A DNA stretch of 64,000 bases from Actinomadura hibisca NBRC 15177 (GCF_001552635.1 NZ_BCRO01000070.1:1-64000), one strand, 5' to 3'; counted from the first letter of the stretch, positions 17,770 through 27,037 are shown. The notes: a model not told the origin generated them from the letters alone. Program-made: numbers and translations.

Positions 17770-18348
17770 ATGAACGAACTTCACTCTTGCCTCGCCGCCA
17801 GCGCCGCTGAGGCCGCCCGTATCGCTCGTGGGGTCCGGGCCGAGCAGCTGGACGGGCCTACGCCGTGCGCCGAGTTCGACGTTCGCACGTTGGTCAACCA
17901 CTGGGTCCTCTACACCTCGCACGGGCTGGAGTGTCGGGCGCTCAGGCGGGACATTCCGGGGGAGTTGATGGAGCGCGACTTCGCTGGTGAGGCTGGGTGG
18001 GCTGAGGCTTATGCGGTGCAGCTCGATCGTGCCGTGGTCGCCTGGGGCGAGCCCTCGGCTTGGGAGGGGCCGGTTCTGCTCGGGGATCAGGAGTATCCGG
18101 CCGAGGAGGTGCTGCCGATGATCATCAAGGAGCTCACCGTGCACGGGTGGGACGTCGCCCGCGCCACCGGGCAGGACATCGCCGTGCCGCCCGAGGTCGG
18201 CGAGCTGATGCTCAAGGTCGTCACCGAGAGCGCGGAGCTGTACCGGCAGTACGGCGGGTTCGCCGAGCCCGTCGCGGTGGCCCCTGATGCGTCCGCGTTC
18301 GAGCGGGCGCTCGCGGAGTCCGGTCGCGACCCCCGCTGGACGCCATGA
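17770..18348 (+). CDS. TIGR03086-type DinB-fold metal-binding protein
   Basis: A 192-residue protein with the motifs of the actinobacterial TIGR03086/maleylpyruvate-isomerase-N family: LDGPTPCAEFDVRTLVNHW near the N-terminus and ELTVHGWDVARATGQ later. The histidines in LVNHW and TVHGWD are the expected metal ligands. The family has a DinB-like four-helix fold and includes mycothiol-dependent enzymes, but most members have no known substrate. It is divergent from the AraC regulator at 17705. Confidence 0.88.
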   Translation: MNELHSCLAASAAEAARIARGVRAEQLDGPTPCAEFDVRTLVNHWVLYTSHGLECRALRRDIPGELMERDFAGEAGWAEAYAVQLDRAVVAWGEPSAWEGPVLLGDQEYPAEEVLPMIIKELTVHGWDVARATGQDIAVPPEVGELMLKVVTESAELYRQYGGFAEPVAVAPDASAFERALAESGRDPRWTP

Positions 18349-18405
18349 TCAAAAATCGTCCGCCAGGTCTTCCACTGTGACGTGGATCTCCGCTTGGGTG
18401 GGTCC

Positions 18406-19275
18406 ATGGACGAAAGGATCGCCGTCGTCACCGGGGCCACCTCGGGCATCGGCCGGGAGATCGCCGCGGGGCTGGCCGGGCGCGGCTACCGGGTCGGGAT
18501 CGTCGGCCGCAACCCGGTGCGCGCCGAGGCCGCGGCCGCCGACCTGGCCGGCCGTGCCCCCGGCGCGCGGGTGGACACCTTCCTGGCCGACCTCTCCTCG
18601 CGGGCCGACGTCCGGGACCTGGCCGCCCGGCTGCGCGACCGGTACCGGCGGCTGGACGTGCTGGTCAACAACGCCGGGGTGCACACGCTGCGCGCCAAGG
18701 TGAGCGCCGACGGCTTCGACCGCATGATCGCCACCAACCATCTGGGGCCGTTCCTGCTCACCAACCTGCTGCGCGACCTGCTGGTGGCGTCCGCGCCGTC
18801 GCGGGTGGTGATGGTCGCCTCCGAGGCGCACCGCAACGCGGGCCGCCTCGACGTGGACCGGCTGGCCGAGCCCGGCTCCTACGGCGCGCTCGGCTCGTTG
18901 CGGGTCTACGCGCGGTCCAAGCTGCTGAACATCCTGTTCACGCAGGAGATGGCCGAGCGCCTCCAGGGCACCGGCGTGACGATCAACGCCGTCTGCCCCG
19001 GCATGGTCGCCACCGACCTGACGCGCGAAGTACCGGGTGCGGGCCGGTTCGGCCCGCTGGCCGCCCGGACGCCGCTGCTGCGCACGCCCGAGCAGGGTGC
19101 GCGCATGGCGTTGCGGCTGGCGACCGAGCCGGAGTTCGCGGGCAGCAGCGGCGGTTTCTACTCCTCGACGCCGGGCGCGCGGCTGCTTCCGGCGTCGGCC
19201 GCGAGCAAGGACCGCGAGCTGCGACGGGCGGTCTGGGAGCGTTCGGCCCACCTCGCGGGGCTTCCGGCCCGATAG
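18406..19275 (+). CDS. SDR family oxidoreductase
   Basis: An NAD(P)-dependent short-chain dehydrogenase of 289 residues. The nucleotide-binding TGATSGIGREIA is at the N-terminus, NNAG follows in the middle, the catalytic Ser is in VVMVASEAH, and YxxxK appears as YARSK. The length and the SEAHRNAGRLD-type segment place it with retinol-dehydrogenase-like SDRs. The ATG at 18406 starts directly at the Rossmann strand; an in-frame GTG at 18382 is possible. The substrate is unknown. It starts 58 bases after the previous gene and may be co-transcribed with it. Confidence 0.9.
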   Translation: MDERIAVVTGATSGIGREIAAGLAGRGYRVGIVGRNPVRAEAAAADLAGRAPGARVDTFLADLSSRADVRDLAARLRDRYRRLDVLVNNAGVHTLRAKVSADGFDRMIATNHLGPFLLTNLLRDLLVASAPSRVVMVASEAHRNAGRLDVDRLAEPGSYGALGSLRVYARSKLLNILFTQEMAERLQGTGVTINAVCPGMVATDLTREVPGAGRFGPLAARTPLLRTPEQGARMALRLATEPEFAGSSGGFYSSTPGARLLPASAASKDRELRRAVWERSAHLAGLPAR

Positions 19276-19284
19276 TTTGGCCTT

Positions 19285-20202
19285 GTGAACCAGCCGTACG
19301 AACCGCGTCCGTCCCAGCCGGTGCCCCCGCCCGGTCCTCCGCCGGAGTTCCGGCAGGGGCCGCCGCCCGGCCATCGGCCGGCTGCCCCGGCTCGACAGCG
19401 GCCGCCGGAGCCCGGGGCCGTCAAGGATCTGTTCAACGGTGTCGGCTACTTCCTGCGGGGGCTGGCCTGGGTCGCGCGCCGGCCCGGGCAGTGGTTGTTC
19501 GGGCTGATCCCCGCCGCGATCGTCCTGGTCGTGTACGTGGCCGGGCTCAGCCTGCTGGCCGCCAACGTGGGCGACGTCGCCGACTGGGTGACGCCCTTCG
19601 CCGACGACTGGTCGTCCGGGCTGCGCGACACCACCCGCGTCATCGCCGGGATCGCCGTCCTCGGCGCGTCGCTGTTCCTGGCCATCCTGACCTTCACGGC
19701 GCTGACCCTGCTGGTCGGCGACCCCTTCTACGAGCGCATCGCCGTGCGGGTGGAGGAGTCGCAGGGCGGCGCCCCGCCCGAGTGGGACGAGCCGCTGCTG
19801 CGCCAGATCGTGCGTATGATCGGCGACACGGTGCTGCTCGCCCTGGTCGCGATCTGCTTGGCGGTCGTCTTCTTCGCCTGCGGGTTCATCCCGGTGATCG
19901 GGCAGACGGTGGTGCCGGTGGTCGCCGCGTGCGTCTCGGGCTACCTGCTGGCCGGGGAACTGACGTCGATCGCGCTGGAACGGCGCGGGATCTTCCGCCG
20001 GGAGCGGTTCGCGCGGTTGAAACGGCACCGCACCCTGGCGGTGGGCTTCGGCGCGGCCACCTTTGTGGTCTTCCTCATTCCCCTCGGCGCGGTGCTGGCG
20101 ATGCCGGGCGCGGTGGCGGGGGCAACGTTGCTGGCCAGGGAACGGCTCGCGGACAATCCGCAGGTCAGCGGGGATGAGCTGACCGCCGGGCAACATCACT
20201 GA
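19285..20202 (+). CDS. EI24 domain membrane protein
   Basis: A 305-residue integral membrane protein of the EI24/CysZ-like family. A Pro-rich cytoplasmic N-terminus (residues 1-45) precedes the conserved NGVGYFLRGLAWVARRPG, and hydrophobic helices follow at about 72-95, 120-145, 180-205, 208-228 and 255-280. The family motif VGDPFYERIA is present. CysZ relatives transport sulfate, but actinomycete EI24 proteins have no proven role and there are no cysteine-biosynthesis genes nearby. The GTG at 19285 is 9 bases after the SDR stop. Confidence 0.88.
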   Translation: MNQPYEPRPSQPVPPPGPPPEFRQGPPPGHRPAAPARQRPPEPGAVKDLFNGVGYFLRGLAWVARRPGQWLFGLIPAAIVLVVYVAGLSLLAANVGDVADWVTPFADDWSSGLRDTTRVIAGIAVLGASLFLAILTFTALTLLVGDPFYERIAVRVEESQGGAPPEWDEPLLRQIVRMIGDTVLLALVAICLAVVFFACGFIPVIGQTVVPVVAACVSGYLLAGELTSIALERRGIFRRERFARLKRHRTLAVGFGAATFVVFLIPLGAVLAMPGAVAGATLLARERLADNPQVSGDELTAGQHH

Positions 20203-20277
20203 GGCGATAGGAAGATGTGTCCTGGCCGTGATTAGCGGCCCGGTCGTAAATAGCGATCTTCGCGTAACGTGTGCCGC

Positions 20278-22083
20278 ATGTCCGATCAGGGGGAGCGCGG
20301 CGTGCGCTGGACCGATATGAGCGAGAACGACACCGTCGAGCGTCCCGCGGCGCCCGGGTCCCGCGGGGAGAGGGCTCCGGGCCGTCCGGGGGCCGCCGGA
20401 GTGCCCGAGGTGGAGGTCCCCGCGCCCGCCGGCCGCACCGACTTCTCCGCCGAGGCCGAGCCTGAGCCCGAGCCCGTCCCGCACGACGTGTGGGGCAAGG
20501 TCGAGATGCCGCGCGCCCGCCCTGCCGCTCCCGTCCAGGACGTCGAGGAGGCCGGGTCCTTCCCGGCTCAGGGTGACGTGCCCACCCGGCCCGAGCCCGC
20601 CGCCCCGGAGCTGGAGCCCGTCCATGACGAGGACGGGCCCGTCGTCTCGGACGACACCGGGCCGCTTCCCGCGCAGGCCGAGGTGCCTGCGGCCCGGACC
20701 GGTGAGACCGGGCCGCTGCCCGCGCAGGAGAGTGACGACACCGGGCCGCTGCCCGTCTACGTTGAGGCCGATGAGCCCGTCCGTGCGGCGGACAGCGAGC
20801 CGCTGCCCGCCTATGACGAGCCCGTTCGTTCGGCGGAGAGTGGGCCTCTGCCCGCCTACGATGAGCCCGCTCGCCCTGCCGACACCGGGCCCCTGCCCAT
20901 CTACGTCGAGGCCAAGGAGCCCATCCGCCCCGCGAGCGCCGGGCCGCGGCCCGCCCACGCCGAGCCCGCCGCCCGTCCCGCCGACACCGGCCCGCCGCCC
21001 GCGCCGCACGTCGAGGACGACTGGACGCCCGCGCCCCAGGAACCCCTCTTCGCCCCGCACGCCGCCCCCGAGGACGCTCCCGAAGCGCCGCGCGACGTCG
21101 AGCCCGACGACGTCAAGGTCGCCCCCGTCCCCGACGGCGAGCAGCACGGCCCCGACTGGGAGGGCGCCCTGTTCGACGGCGACGACGACGGCGGCGACAA
21201 CCGCTACGTCGCCCCCACCGGCCCCGACGGCCCCGCCAAGCCCGGCAAGCCCAGCAGCGGCAACTGGCAGATGCCCGACTGGATGGCCGACGAGCAGGCC
21301 GCCGACGCCAAGCTGGGCCGCGGCCCCGACGACGGGAAGGGCGGCCGCGGCAGGCTGGTGCTGTTCGGCGGCGTCGGCCTGCTGGTGGTGGCCGTGCTCG
21401 CCGCCGGCGGCGTCTACTACATGAAGAACAAGGACGACTCCGGTCCCGCCCCCGCCGAGGGCAAGCCGGGCCGTCCCGCCGCCGCGCAGAAGCCGCAGCC
21501 CCCGCAGGCCCAGCTCCCGCCCGACCGCGTGCTGCGCCGCTTCCCCGGCAAGCCCACCAAGGTGCTCGGCCGCGTCAACGACCGCTTCTCGGGCCTGTCC
21601 TACCCGCGCCTCGGCCCGCCCTGGCAGGTGCCGACCAAGAAGAACAAGCTGGGCACCCAGGGCTGGTCCGGCCAGCAGGTCCTGGTCACCGAGCGGCGCG
21701 CGGGGCAGCCCTGGTACGGGCAGCTGCTGACCGGCTCGCTGATCCCGACGTTGCAGAGCGCCTACGAGGGGCCGCAGAGCCTGAAGAACGTCGCGGGCCT
21801 CGCCGCGAAGGGGCTGGAGGACAACTACTACTCCTTCCCGCACCGGAGCGCGCCGCTGGCGTCGCAGCCGCTGAACGTGGGCGGGCGCAAGGGCTGGCTG
21901 GTCGCGTCCTACTTCACCTACAAGCGGGCGGGCGTGCGGGCCACCGGCGAGGTCGTCGCGACGGCCGTGATCGACACGGGCAAGCCGGTCCCGGCGGTGG
22001 TGTTCGTCTCGATGCCCAACACGCACCGCAAGATGTGGTCGGACATCAACCAGTTCTTCGGGCAGTTGCGCGTCGCGTCCTGA
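20278..22083 (+). CDS. Acidic repeat-rich single-pass membrane protein
   Basis: A protein of about 601 residues in three parts. Residues 1-350 are an acidic, Pro-rich, probably disordered cytoplasmic region with about eight imperfect copies of a unit containing (D/E)(T/S)GPLP followed by AYDEP, VYVEA or similar. One transmembrane helix lies at about 360-380 (LVLFGGVGLLVVAVLAAGGV). The C-terminal 200 residues are a compact extracytoplasmic domain (RFPGKPTKVLGRVNDRFSGL, then GRKGWLVASYFTY). No enzyme motif is visible. The layout suggests a receptor or adaptor linking the cell surface to cytoplasmic partners. ATG 20278 is chosen; GTG 20269 and ATG 20317 are alternatives. Confidence 0.78.
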   Translation: MSDQGERGVRWTDMSENDTVERPAAPGSRGERAPGRPGAAGVPEVEVPAPAGRTDFSAEAEPEPEPVPHDVWGKVEMPRARPAAPVQDVEEAGSFPAQGDVPTRPEPAAPELEPVHDEDGPVVSDDTGPLPAQAEVPAARTGETGPLPAQESDDTGPLPVYVEADEPVRAADSEPLPAYDEPVRSAESGPLPAYDEPARPADTGPLPIYVEAKEPIRPASAGPRPAHAEPAARPADTGPPPAPHVEDDWTPAPQEPLFAPHAAPEDAPEAPRDVEPDDVKVAPVPDGEQHGPDWEGALFDGDDDGGDNRYVAPTGPDGPAKPGKPSSGNWQMPDWMADEQAADAKLGRGPDDGKGGRGRLVLFGGVGLLVVAVLAAGGVYYMKNKDDSGPAPAEGKPGRPAAAQKPQPPQAQLPPDRVLRRFPGKPTKVLGRVNDRFSGLSYPRLGPPWQVPTKKNKLGTQGWSGQQVLVTERRAGQPWYGQLLTGSLIPTLQSAYEGPQSLKNVAGLAAKGLEDNYYSFPHRSAPLASQPLNVGGRKGWLVASYFTYKRAGVRATGEVVATAVIDTGKPVPAVVFVSMPNTHRKMWSDINQFFGQLRVAS

Positions 22084-22153
22084 CGGGCCTGGCCCTGGGA
22101 AGCGAATCCCGTTCTAATAAGCTGTGACTTACTCCCCGAGGAGAGGTGCGGTC

Positions 22154-24271
22154 ATGGCGATCGGGTTGACCGAGGAGCACGAGGCGCTGGCGGCGTCGGT
22201 GCGCGGGTTCGCGGCGCGGCACATCACGCCGCAGCAGGTCAGGGCCGGTTTGGGGGACGAGGGGCGGCCTGAATACTGGGCCGCGCTCGCCGGGCAAGGG
22301 CTGCTCGGGCTGCACCTCGCCGAGGAGCACGGCGGCCAGGGCTACGGGCTGCTGGAGCAGGCCGTAGCCCTGGAGGAGCTGGGGCGCTGTCCCGTCCCCG
22401 GTCCGTACACGCCGACGGTCCTCGCTGCCGCCGTCGTCGCGGCGGGCGGCACCGGCAAGGCCCGTGCCGAGATCCTGCCCGCGCTGTCCGACGGGTCGCG
22501 GACCGCCGCGATCGGCCTCGTCCCGGACGGGCCCGTGCTCGGCGCGGCGGAGGCCGACGTCCTCGTGCTGCCCCTGGGCGACGGGCGCTGGGCGATCGTC
22601 GAGGACGCCGAGGTCACGCCGCTGGAGTCGCTGGACCTGACGCGCTCGGTCGGTGCCGTCGTCGCGCCCGGGGACGTGCCGGAGGAACGGCTCGTCACCG
22701 GCGTGGACGTGCGCGCGCTCGCGGTCGTGCTGCTGGGCGCCGAAGCCTGCGGCGTCGCCGGGCGCGCCCTGGACGACGCGGTCGCCTACGCCAAGACCCG
22801 CGAGCAGTTCGGGCGTCCCATCGGCCAGTTCCAGGGCGTCAAGCACAAGTGCGCCCGCATGCTCATCGCGCTCGAACGTGCCCGCGCCGCCGTCTGGGAC
22901 GCCGTCCGCGCACTTGAGGAGCCCGATCAGCAGCGCGCCTACGCGCTCGGCGTCGCCGCCGCGCTCGCGGGCGACGCGGCCGTCCAGTGCGCCGAGGGCA
23001 ACATCCAGGTCCACGGCGGCATCGGCTACACCTACGAGCACGACGCCCACCTGCTCTACCGCCGCGCCCTGTCGCTCCGCGCGCTGATCGGCCGCGCCGC
23101 GCAGGCGCGCGCCGAGGTCGCGGCGCTGGCCGTCGAGGGCGTGCGGCGGCCCATGAGCATCGAGCTGCCGGACGAGGTCGAGCCGCTGCGCGAGCGGGTC
23201 CGCGCGCAGGTCGCCGAGCTGGCCGCCCTGGAGCCGGTCGAGCAGCGCGCGGCGATGGCCGAGGGCGGCTGGGTCGTGCCGCACCTGCCGAAGCCGTGGG
23301 GGCGCGACGCCGCGCCGTTCGAGCAGATCGTGATCCAGCAGGAGCTGAAGGCCGCCGGGGTGCGGCCGGTGCCGCTGATGATCGCGGCGTGGGCGGTGCC
23401 GTCGATCGTCCAGTACGGCACCCCCGAGCAGCAGGAACGGTTCCTGCCGCCGACGTTGCGCGGCGAGATCGTCTGGTGCCAGCTGTTCTCCGAGCCGGGC
23501 GCGGGCTCGGACCTGGCGGGCCTGGCCACCCGCGCCGAGCGCGTCGAGGGCGGCTGGGAGATCACTGGGCAGAAGATCTGGACGTCGCTGGCCCGCGAGG
23601 CGCAGTGGGGCATCTGCGTCGCCCGCACCGATCCCGATCGGCCCAAGCACGACGGCATCACCTACTTCCTGGTGGACATGGCCTCGCTCGGCGTCGAGGT
23701 CCGGCCGCTGCGCGAGTGCACCGGCGACGCGGTGTTCAACGAGGTGTTCCTCGACGGTGTGTTCGTGCCCGACGAGCTGGTGGTCGGCCCGGTGAACGAG
23801 GGCTGGCGGGTGGCCCGCAATACCCTCGCCAACGAGCGGGTCGGGCTGACCAGCTCGTTCCAGCTCGGCGGCGACCTGCCAAAACTGGTGCGCCTGGCGA
23901 CCGAGCTGGGGCTCGCCGACGATCCGGTGGTGCGTGCCGAGCTGGGCCGCCTGGCCTGCGACGAGCACGCGTTCGCCCTGCTGGGGCTGCGCGCCACGCT
24001 CAAGCAGCTCTCGGGCACCGACCCGGGCGCGACCGCCAACGTGCGCAAGCTGGTCGCGATGGAGCACGGCCAGCAGGTCACCGAGTACGGGTTCACGCTG
24101 CTGGGCGATGAGGGCGTGCTGACCGGCGGCTGGAAGTCGGACCTGCGCCGCAGGTGGACGCGCTACCTGCTGGCCTCGCGCGCGATGTCGATCGGCGGCG
24201 GCACCACCGAGGTCAACCTGAACGTGATCGGGGAGCGGATTCTCGGTTTGCCGCGCGATCCCGTAACATGA
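22154..24271 (+). CDS. Tandem acyl-CoA dehydrogenase (FadE34-like)
   Basis: A 705-residue fusion of two acyl-CoA dehydrogenase domains. The first (about 1-335) keeps the C-terminal helices (AYAKTREQFGRPIGQFQGVK, VHGGIGYTYEHD) but lacks a normal N-terminal flavin segment. The second (about 340-700) has the flavin/substrate motifs FSEPGAGSDLA, GQKIWTS and a terminal IGGGTTEVNLNVIGERILGLP. Length and layout match mycobacterial FadE34 (ChsE3 type), in which two half-sites fused in one chain oxidise steroid side-chain acyl-CoA thioesters. The ATG at 22154 follows a GAGGAG site. It probably works with the SDR at 24303 and the catabolic operon at 44-51 kb. Confidence 0.85.
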   Translation: MAIGLTEEHEALAASVRGFAARHITPQQVRAGLGDEGRPEYWAALAGQGLLGLHLAEEHGGQGYGLLEQAVALEELGRCPVPGPYTPTVLAAAVVAAGGTGKARAEILPALSDGSRTAAIGLVPDGPVLGAAEADVLVLPLGDGRWAIVEDAEVTPLESLDLTRSVGAVVAPGDVPEERLVTGVDVRALAVVLLGAEACGVAGRALDDAVAYAKTREQFGRPIGQFQGVKHKCARMLIALERARAAVWDAVRALEEPDQQRAYALGVAAALAGDAAVQCAEGNIQVHGGIGYTYEHDAHLLYRRALSLRALIGRAAQARAEVAALAVEGVRRPMSIELPDEVEPLRERVRAQVAELAALEPVEQRAAMAEGGWVVPHLPKPWGRDAAPFEQIVIQQELKAAGVRPVPLMIAAWAVPSIVQYGTPEQQERFLPPTLRGEIVWCQLFSEPGAGSDLAGLATRAERVEGGWEITGQKIWTSLAREAQWGICVARTDPDRPKHDGITYFLVDMASLGVEVRPLRECTGDAVFNEVFLDGVFVPDELVVGPVNEGWRVARNTLANERVGLTSSFQLGGDLPKLVRLATELGLADDPVVRAELGRLACDEHAFALLGLRATLKQLSGTDPGATANVRKLVAMEHGQQVTEYGFTLLGDEGVLTGGWKSDLRRRWTRYLLASRAMSIGGGTTEVNLNVIGERILGLPRDPVT

Positions 24272-24302
24272 AACTCCTTCACATCAGTTCGGGGGAGTTC
24301 GG

Positions 24303-25088
24303 GTGGACCTGCGCGGCAAGATCGTCCTGATCACGGGCGCGTCCTCGGGCATCGGCGCGGCCGCGGCCCGCGAGTTCGTGCGGGCGGGCGCGGACGTCGC
24401 GCTGGTCGCGCGCAACGCCGCCCGGCTGAACGAGCTGGCCAAGGAGCTGGACGGCGCGGCGCACGTGTTCCCCGCCGATCTCGGCGACCCGGACGAGGTC
24501 GTGGCCCTGGCCGCCGAGGTGAAGGCGCGGCTCGGCGTGCCCGACGTGATCGTCAACAACGCGGGCGCGGGCCGCTGGTTGTTCGTGGACGAGTCCACCC
24601 CGCACGACTTCCGCGCCATGGCCGCCGTCCCCTACCTGGCGGCGGGCTACGTGACCTGCGCGTTCGCCGCCGACATGGTGCGGCGCGGCAGCGGCCGGAT
24701 CGTCGTGGTCAACTCCCCGGTCTCCCGCGCGACCTGGCCGGGCGCGTTCGGCTACGCCGCCGCCCGCTGGGGCCTGCGCGGCCTGGTCAACGCGCTGCGC
24801 GCCGACCTGCGCGGCACCGGCGTGGGCGTCACCGAGGTGATGCCCGGCAAGGTCTCCAGCGACTACTTCGCCAACAACCCCGGCTCGGAGGAGCGCGTCC
24901 CGGCGGTCTCGGCGATCGTCCCGACCGTCACCCCCGAGCAGGTCGCCCGCGCCCTGGTCGCCGCCACCGCGCGGGACCGCCGCCGCGTGCTGCTGCCGCT
25001 GATGTTGCGGGCCGTCGCCGCGCAGGCGTGGCTGGCCCCGCGCCTGACGGACTGGCTGATGGGCGCGACGGGGGCCAAGCGCCGCTAA
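24303..25088 (+). CDS. SDR family protein with altered active site
   Basis: A 261-residue short-chain dehydrogenase/reductase: TGASSGIGAAAA cofactor loop, NNAG, and a serine in VVVNSPVSRA. The catalytic YxxxK reads YAAAR (in FGYAAARWGLRG), so the lysine that activates the tyrosine and holds the ribose is arginine. Activity may be weak, changed or lost. It lies 31 bases after the FadE34-like gene and is likely co-transcribed, acting on acyl-CoA intermediates if active. Start is the GTG at 24303. Confidence 0.87.
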   Translation: MDLRGKIVLITGASSGIGAAAAREFVRAGADVALVARNAARLNELAKELDGAAHVFPADLGDPDEVVALAAEVKARLGVPDVIVNNAGAGRWLFVDESTPHDFRAMAAVPYLAAGYVTCAFAADMVRRGSGRIVVVNSPVSRATWPGAFGYAAARWGLRGLVNALRADLRGTGVGVTEVMPGKVSSDYFANNPGSEERVPAVSAIVPTVTPEQVARALVAATARDRRRVLLPLMLRAVAAQAWLAPRLTDWLMGATGAKRR

Positions 25089-25198
25089 AGGTGGCGATTT
25101 CCCAGAGACCAGGCGGTCGTGGGCGCGGGGGGCGTCCGCGGCCGCCTTCCCTTTCCGTGGCATTCGCGGCACAACGGTCCGATACCCTCGGGCCCCTG

Positions 25199-26902
25199 AT
25201 GACCAGGCGTTCGCGGCACCTGCCGGCCGCTCTCACCGGGCTGGGGCTCGGGCTGCTGGCCCTGGGGCCCGCGCTCGCGCCCGGGTTCGTGCTGTCGTAC
25301 GACATGGTGTTCGTGCCGGAGCCGGTGTTCAACGCCCTGACGTTCGGGCTGACCGGGACCGTGCCCCGGCACGTGCCGAGCGACGCGTTCGTGGCGGCCC
25401 TGTCGCTGGTGCTGCCGGGCGGGTGGGCGCAGAAGGCGATCCTGCTGGCGATCTTCGTGATGGCGTGCGTGTCGGCGGCGTCGCTGGTGCCCTCGGAGCG
25501 GCTGCTCCCGCGCCTGGCCGCCGGGGTCTGCTACGCCTGGAACCCCTTCGTCGCCGAGCGCCTGCTGCTGGGGCAGTGGGCGTTGCTGCTGGGGTACGCG
25601 GCGCTGCCCTGGGTGGTGGCCGCCGCAGTGTCGGCGGGGGAGCCGGGGGGCGGGAAACGCCTGGTCAGGGCGTTGATTCCTGCGGCCATCGGCGGGTTCG
25701 CGGCGCTGGCGGTCTCCGGGCTGGCGGCGCTGGCGGCGGCGCTCGCCGGGGCCGGACGGCGACGGGCCACGCCGCGTGTGGTCGCGGCGGGCGTCGCGCT
25801 GAGCCTGCCGTGGCTGGCGCCGGGCCTGCTGCGGTCCGCCGGGATTCCGGGCGACGTGTCGGGAGTGGACGCCTTCGCCGCCCGCGCCGACACCCCCTTC
25901 GGGACGCTCGGCAGCCTGCTGGCGCTGGGCGGCGTCTGGAACGGCGAGGCCGTGCCCGCCGGGTACGGAACGCCCGTCCTGGCCGTCGCGTGGCTGATCG
26001 TGGTCCTGGTGGCCCTGGTCGCGTACGCGAAGTACTGCCGGACGCCGTGGGCGCACGGCGCGGCGGTCGCGGCGGCCGTCGGGTTCGTGGTCGCGGCGCT
26101 CGGAGCCGTCGCGAGCCCGATGCTCGAAAGCGCGATCCGCCTGTGGTCGTGCCTGGCGCTCCTGCGCGACGGGCAGCAGTTCGTCGCGCCGCTCGCCGTG
26201 GTGGTCGCGGTGGGCCTGGGCGTGGCGGCCGACCGGGCGTGCGAGGCGCGGCTCCCGGTGGCGGCCCTCGGCGCGGCGCTGGTCCCGGTGCTGGTGCTGC
26301 CGTCGCTGGCCATGGGCGGGGCGGGACGGCTGCGCGCGGTGGACTACCCGGACGACTGGGCCCGCGCCAAGCAGATCATCGAGGCCGACCGGGCGGCGGG
26401 CGACGTCCTGCTGCTGCCCTGGGCCTACCACCGCTCCTACCCGTGGAACCACGGCCGCCGGGTCCTGGACCCGCTGCCCCGCTACCTGGACCGCCGCGTG
26501 ATCGCCAACGACGCCGTCACGGTGGGCGTCCCCGGGCGGGCCGTGACGGTCGCGGCCGAGGACCCCCGCGCGCGGCGGCTCGATCCCCTGATCAAGGCGA
26601 GTGGCCCGCTCACCGGGGACCTGCGCGGCGCGGGCGTCGGCTACGTCCTGGTGGACGAGCCGGAGACCGCGAGCGCCTGGAGCGCGCGGCTGCCCGGCGT
26701 CCGGGAGGTCCTGCGGGGCCCCGATGTTGTGCTCTACCGCGTCCCCGGCGCGGTCCCGGTCGCCGAGCGCACGGTGCCCGTCCCGCCCGTCGTGCTGGCC
26801 TGGCTCGTCGCCGGACTGGTCGTTTTCTGGTCATTCCTCGCCCCAGGCACTAATCTGGGCACCCCGCACCCCCTCCGTCCCCTCAGCCGAAGGACCCGCT
26901 GA
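25199..26902 (+). CDS. GT-C-like polytopic membrane protein
   Basis: A 567-residue membrane protein with about ten hydrophobic helices (residues 8-470) and a C-terminal extracytoplasmic domain (about 380-530, with LLPWAYHRSYPWNHGRRVLD). The FVLSYDMVFVPEP loop after TM1 holds an acidic residue in the position typical of GT-C glycosyltransferases that use lipid-linked sugars. It heads a tight gene row with a DUF2613-like peptide, GT2, GT4 and an AftD homologue, so a role in building an envelope glycan is likely. The ATG at 25199 is used since the upstream frame is Arg/Pro-rich. The donor and acceptor are unknown. Confidence 0.8.
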   Translation: MTRRSRHLPAALTGLGLGLLALGPALAPGFVLSYDMVFVPEPVFNALTFGLTGTVPRHVPSDAFVAALSLVLPGGWAQKAILLAIFVMACVSAASLVPSERLLPRLAAGVCYAWNPFVAERLLLGQWALLLGYAALPWVVAAAVSAGEPGGGKRLVRALIPAAIGGFAALAVSGLAALAAALAGAGRRRATPRVVAAGVALSLPWLAPGLLRSAGIPGDVSGVDAFAARADTPFGTLGSLLALGGVWNGEAVPAGYGTPVLAVAWLIVVLVALVAYAKYCRTPWAHGAAVAAAVGFVVAALGAVASPMLESAIRLWSCLALLRDGQQFVAPLAVVVAVGLGVAADRACEARLPVAALGAALVPVLVLPSLAMGGAGRLRAVDYPDDWARAKQIIEADRAAGDVLLLPWAYHRSYPWNHGRRVLDPLPRYLDRRVIANDAVTVGVPGRAVTVAAEDPRARRLDPLIKASGPLTGDLRGAGVGYVLVDEPETASAWSARLPGVREVLRGPDVVLYRVPGAVPVAERTVPVPPVVLAWLVAGLVVFWSFLAPGTNLGTPHPLRPLSRRTR

Positions 26903-27033
26903 TGCGCATTGCCGTCTCCGCCCTGATCGGCGTCCTGCTCGCCGGGGGCACCGCGTTCGGCGCGGTGCAGCTCGCGAACGCCTCCCAGAAGGACCCCGTC
27001 ATCAAGCCGCTGTACAACTACGGCTCCCGCTGA
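26902..27033 (+). CDS. DUF2613-like small membrane protein
   Basis: A 43-residue protein whose ATG overlaps the TGA of the previous gene. One N-terminal hydrophobic helix (AVSALIGVLLAGGTAFGAVQ) is followed by a short tail ending KPLYNYGSR. The size, single helix and terminal Y-G-(S/T)-R match DUF2613 proteins, which in mycobacteria are encoded beside aftD. The overlap implies translational coupling to the GT-C-like protein. It may be a small subunit or regulator of that glycosyltransferase, which is inference. Confidence 0.8.
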   Translation: MRIAVSALIGVLLAGGTAFGAVQLANASQKDPVIKPLYNYGSR

Positions 27034-27037
27034 CGCC

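Noticed and set aside
18349-22026. 1225-residue open frame on the minus strand
   Set aside because: It is a GC3 shadow of the SDR, EI24 and repeat-protein genes on the plus strand; the translation is low-complexity Arg/Gly/His and has no start context.
22108-22122. KstR-like motif before the FadE34-like gene (GAATCCCGTTCTAA)
   Set aside because: Two fixed positions fail and the arms are out of register; too weak to list.
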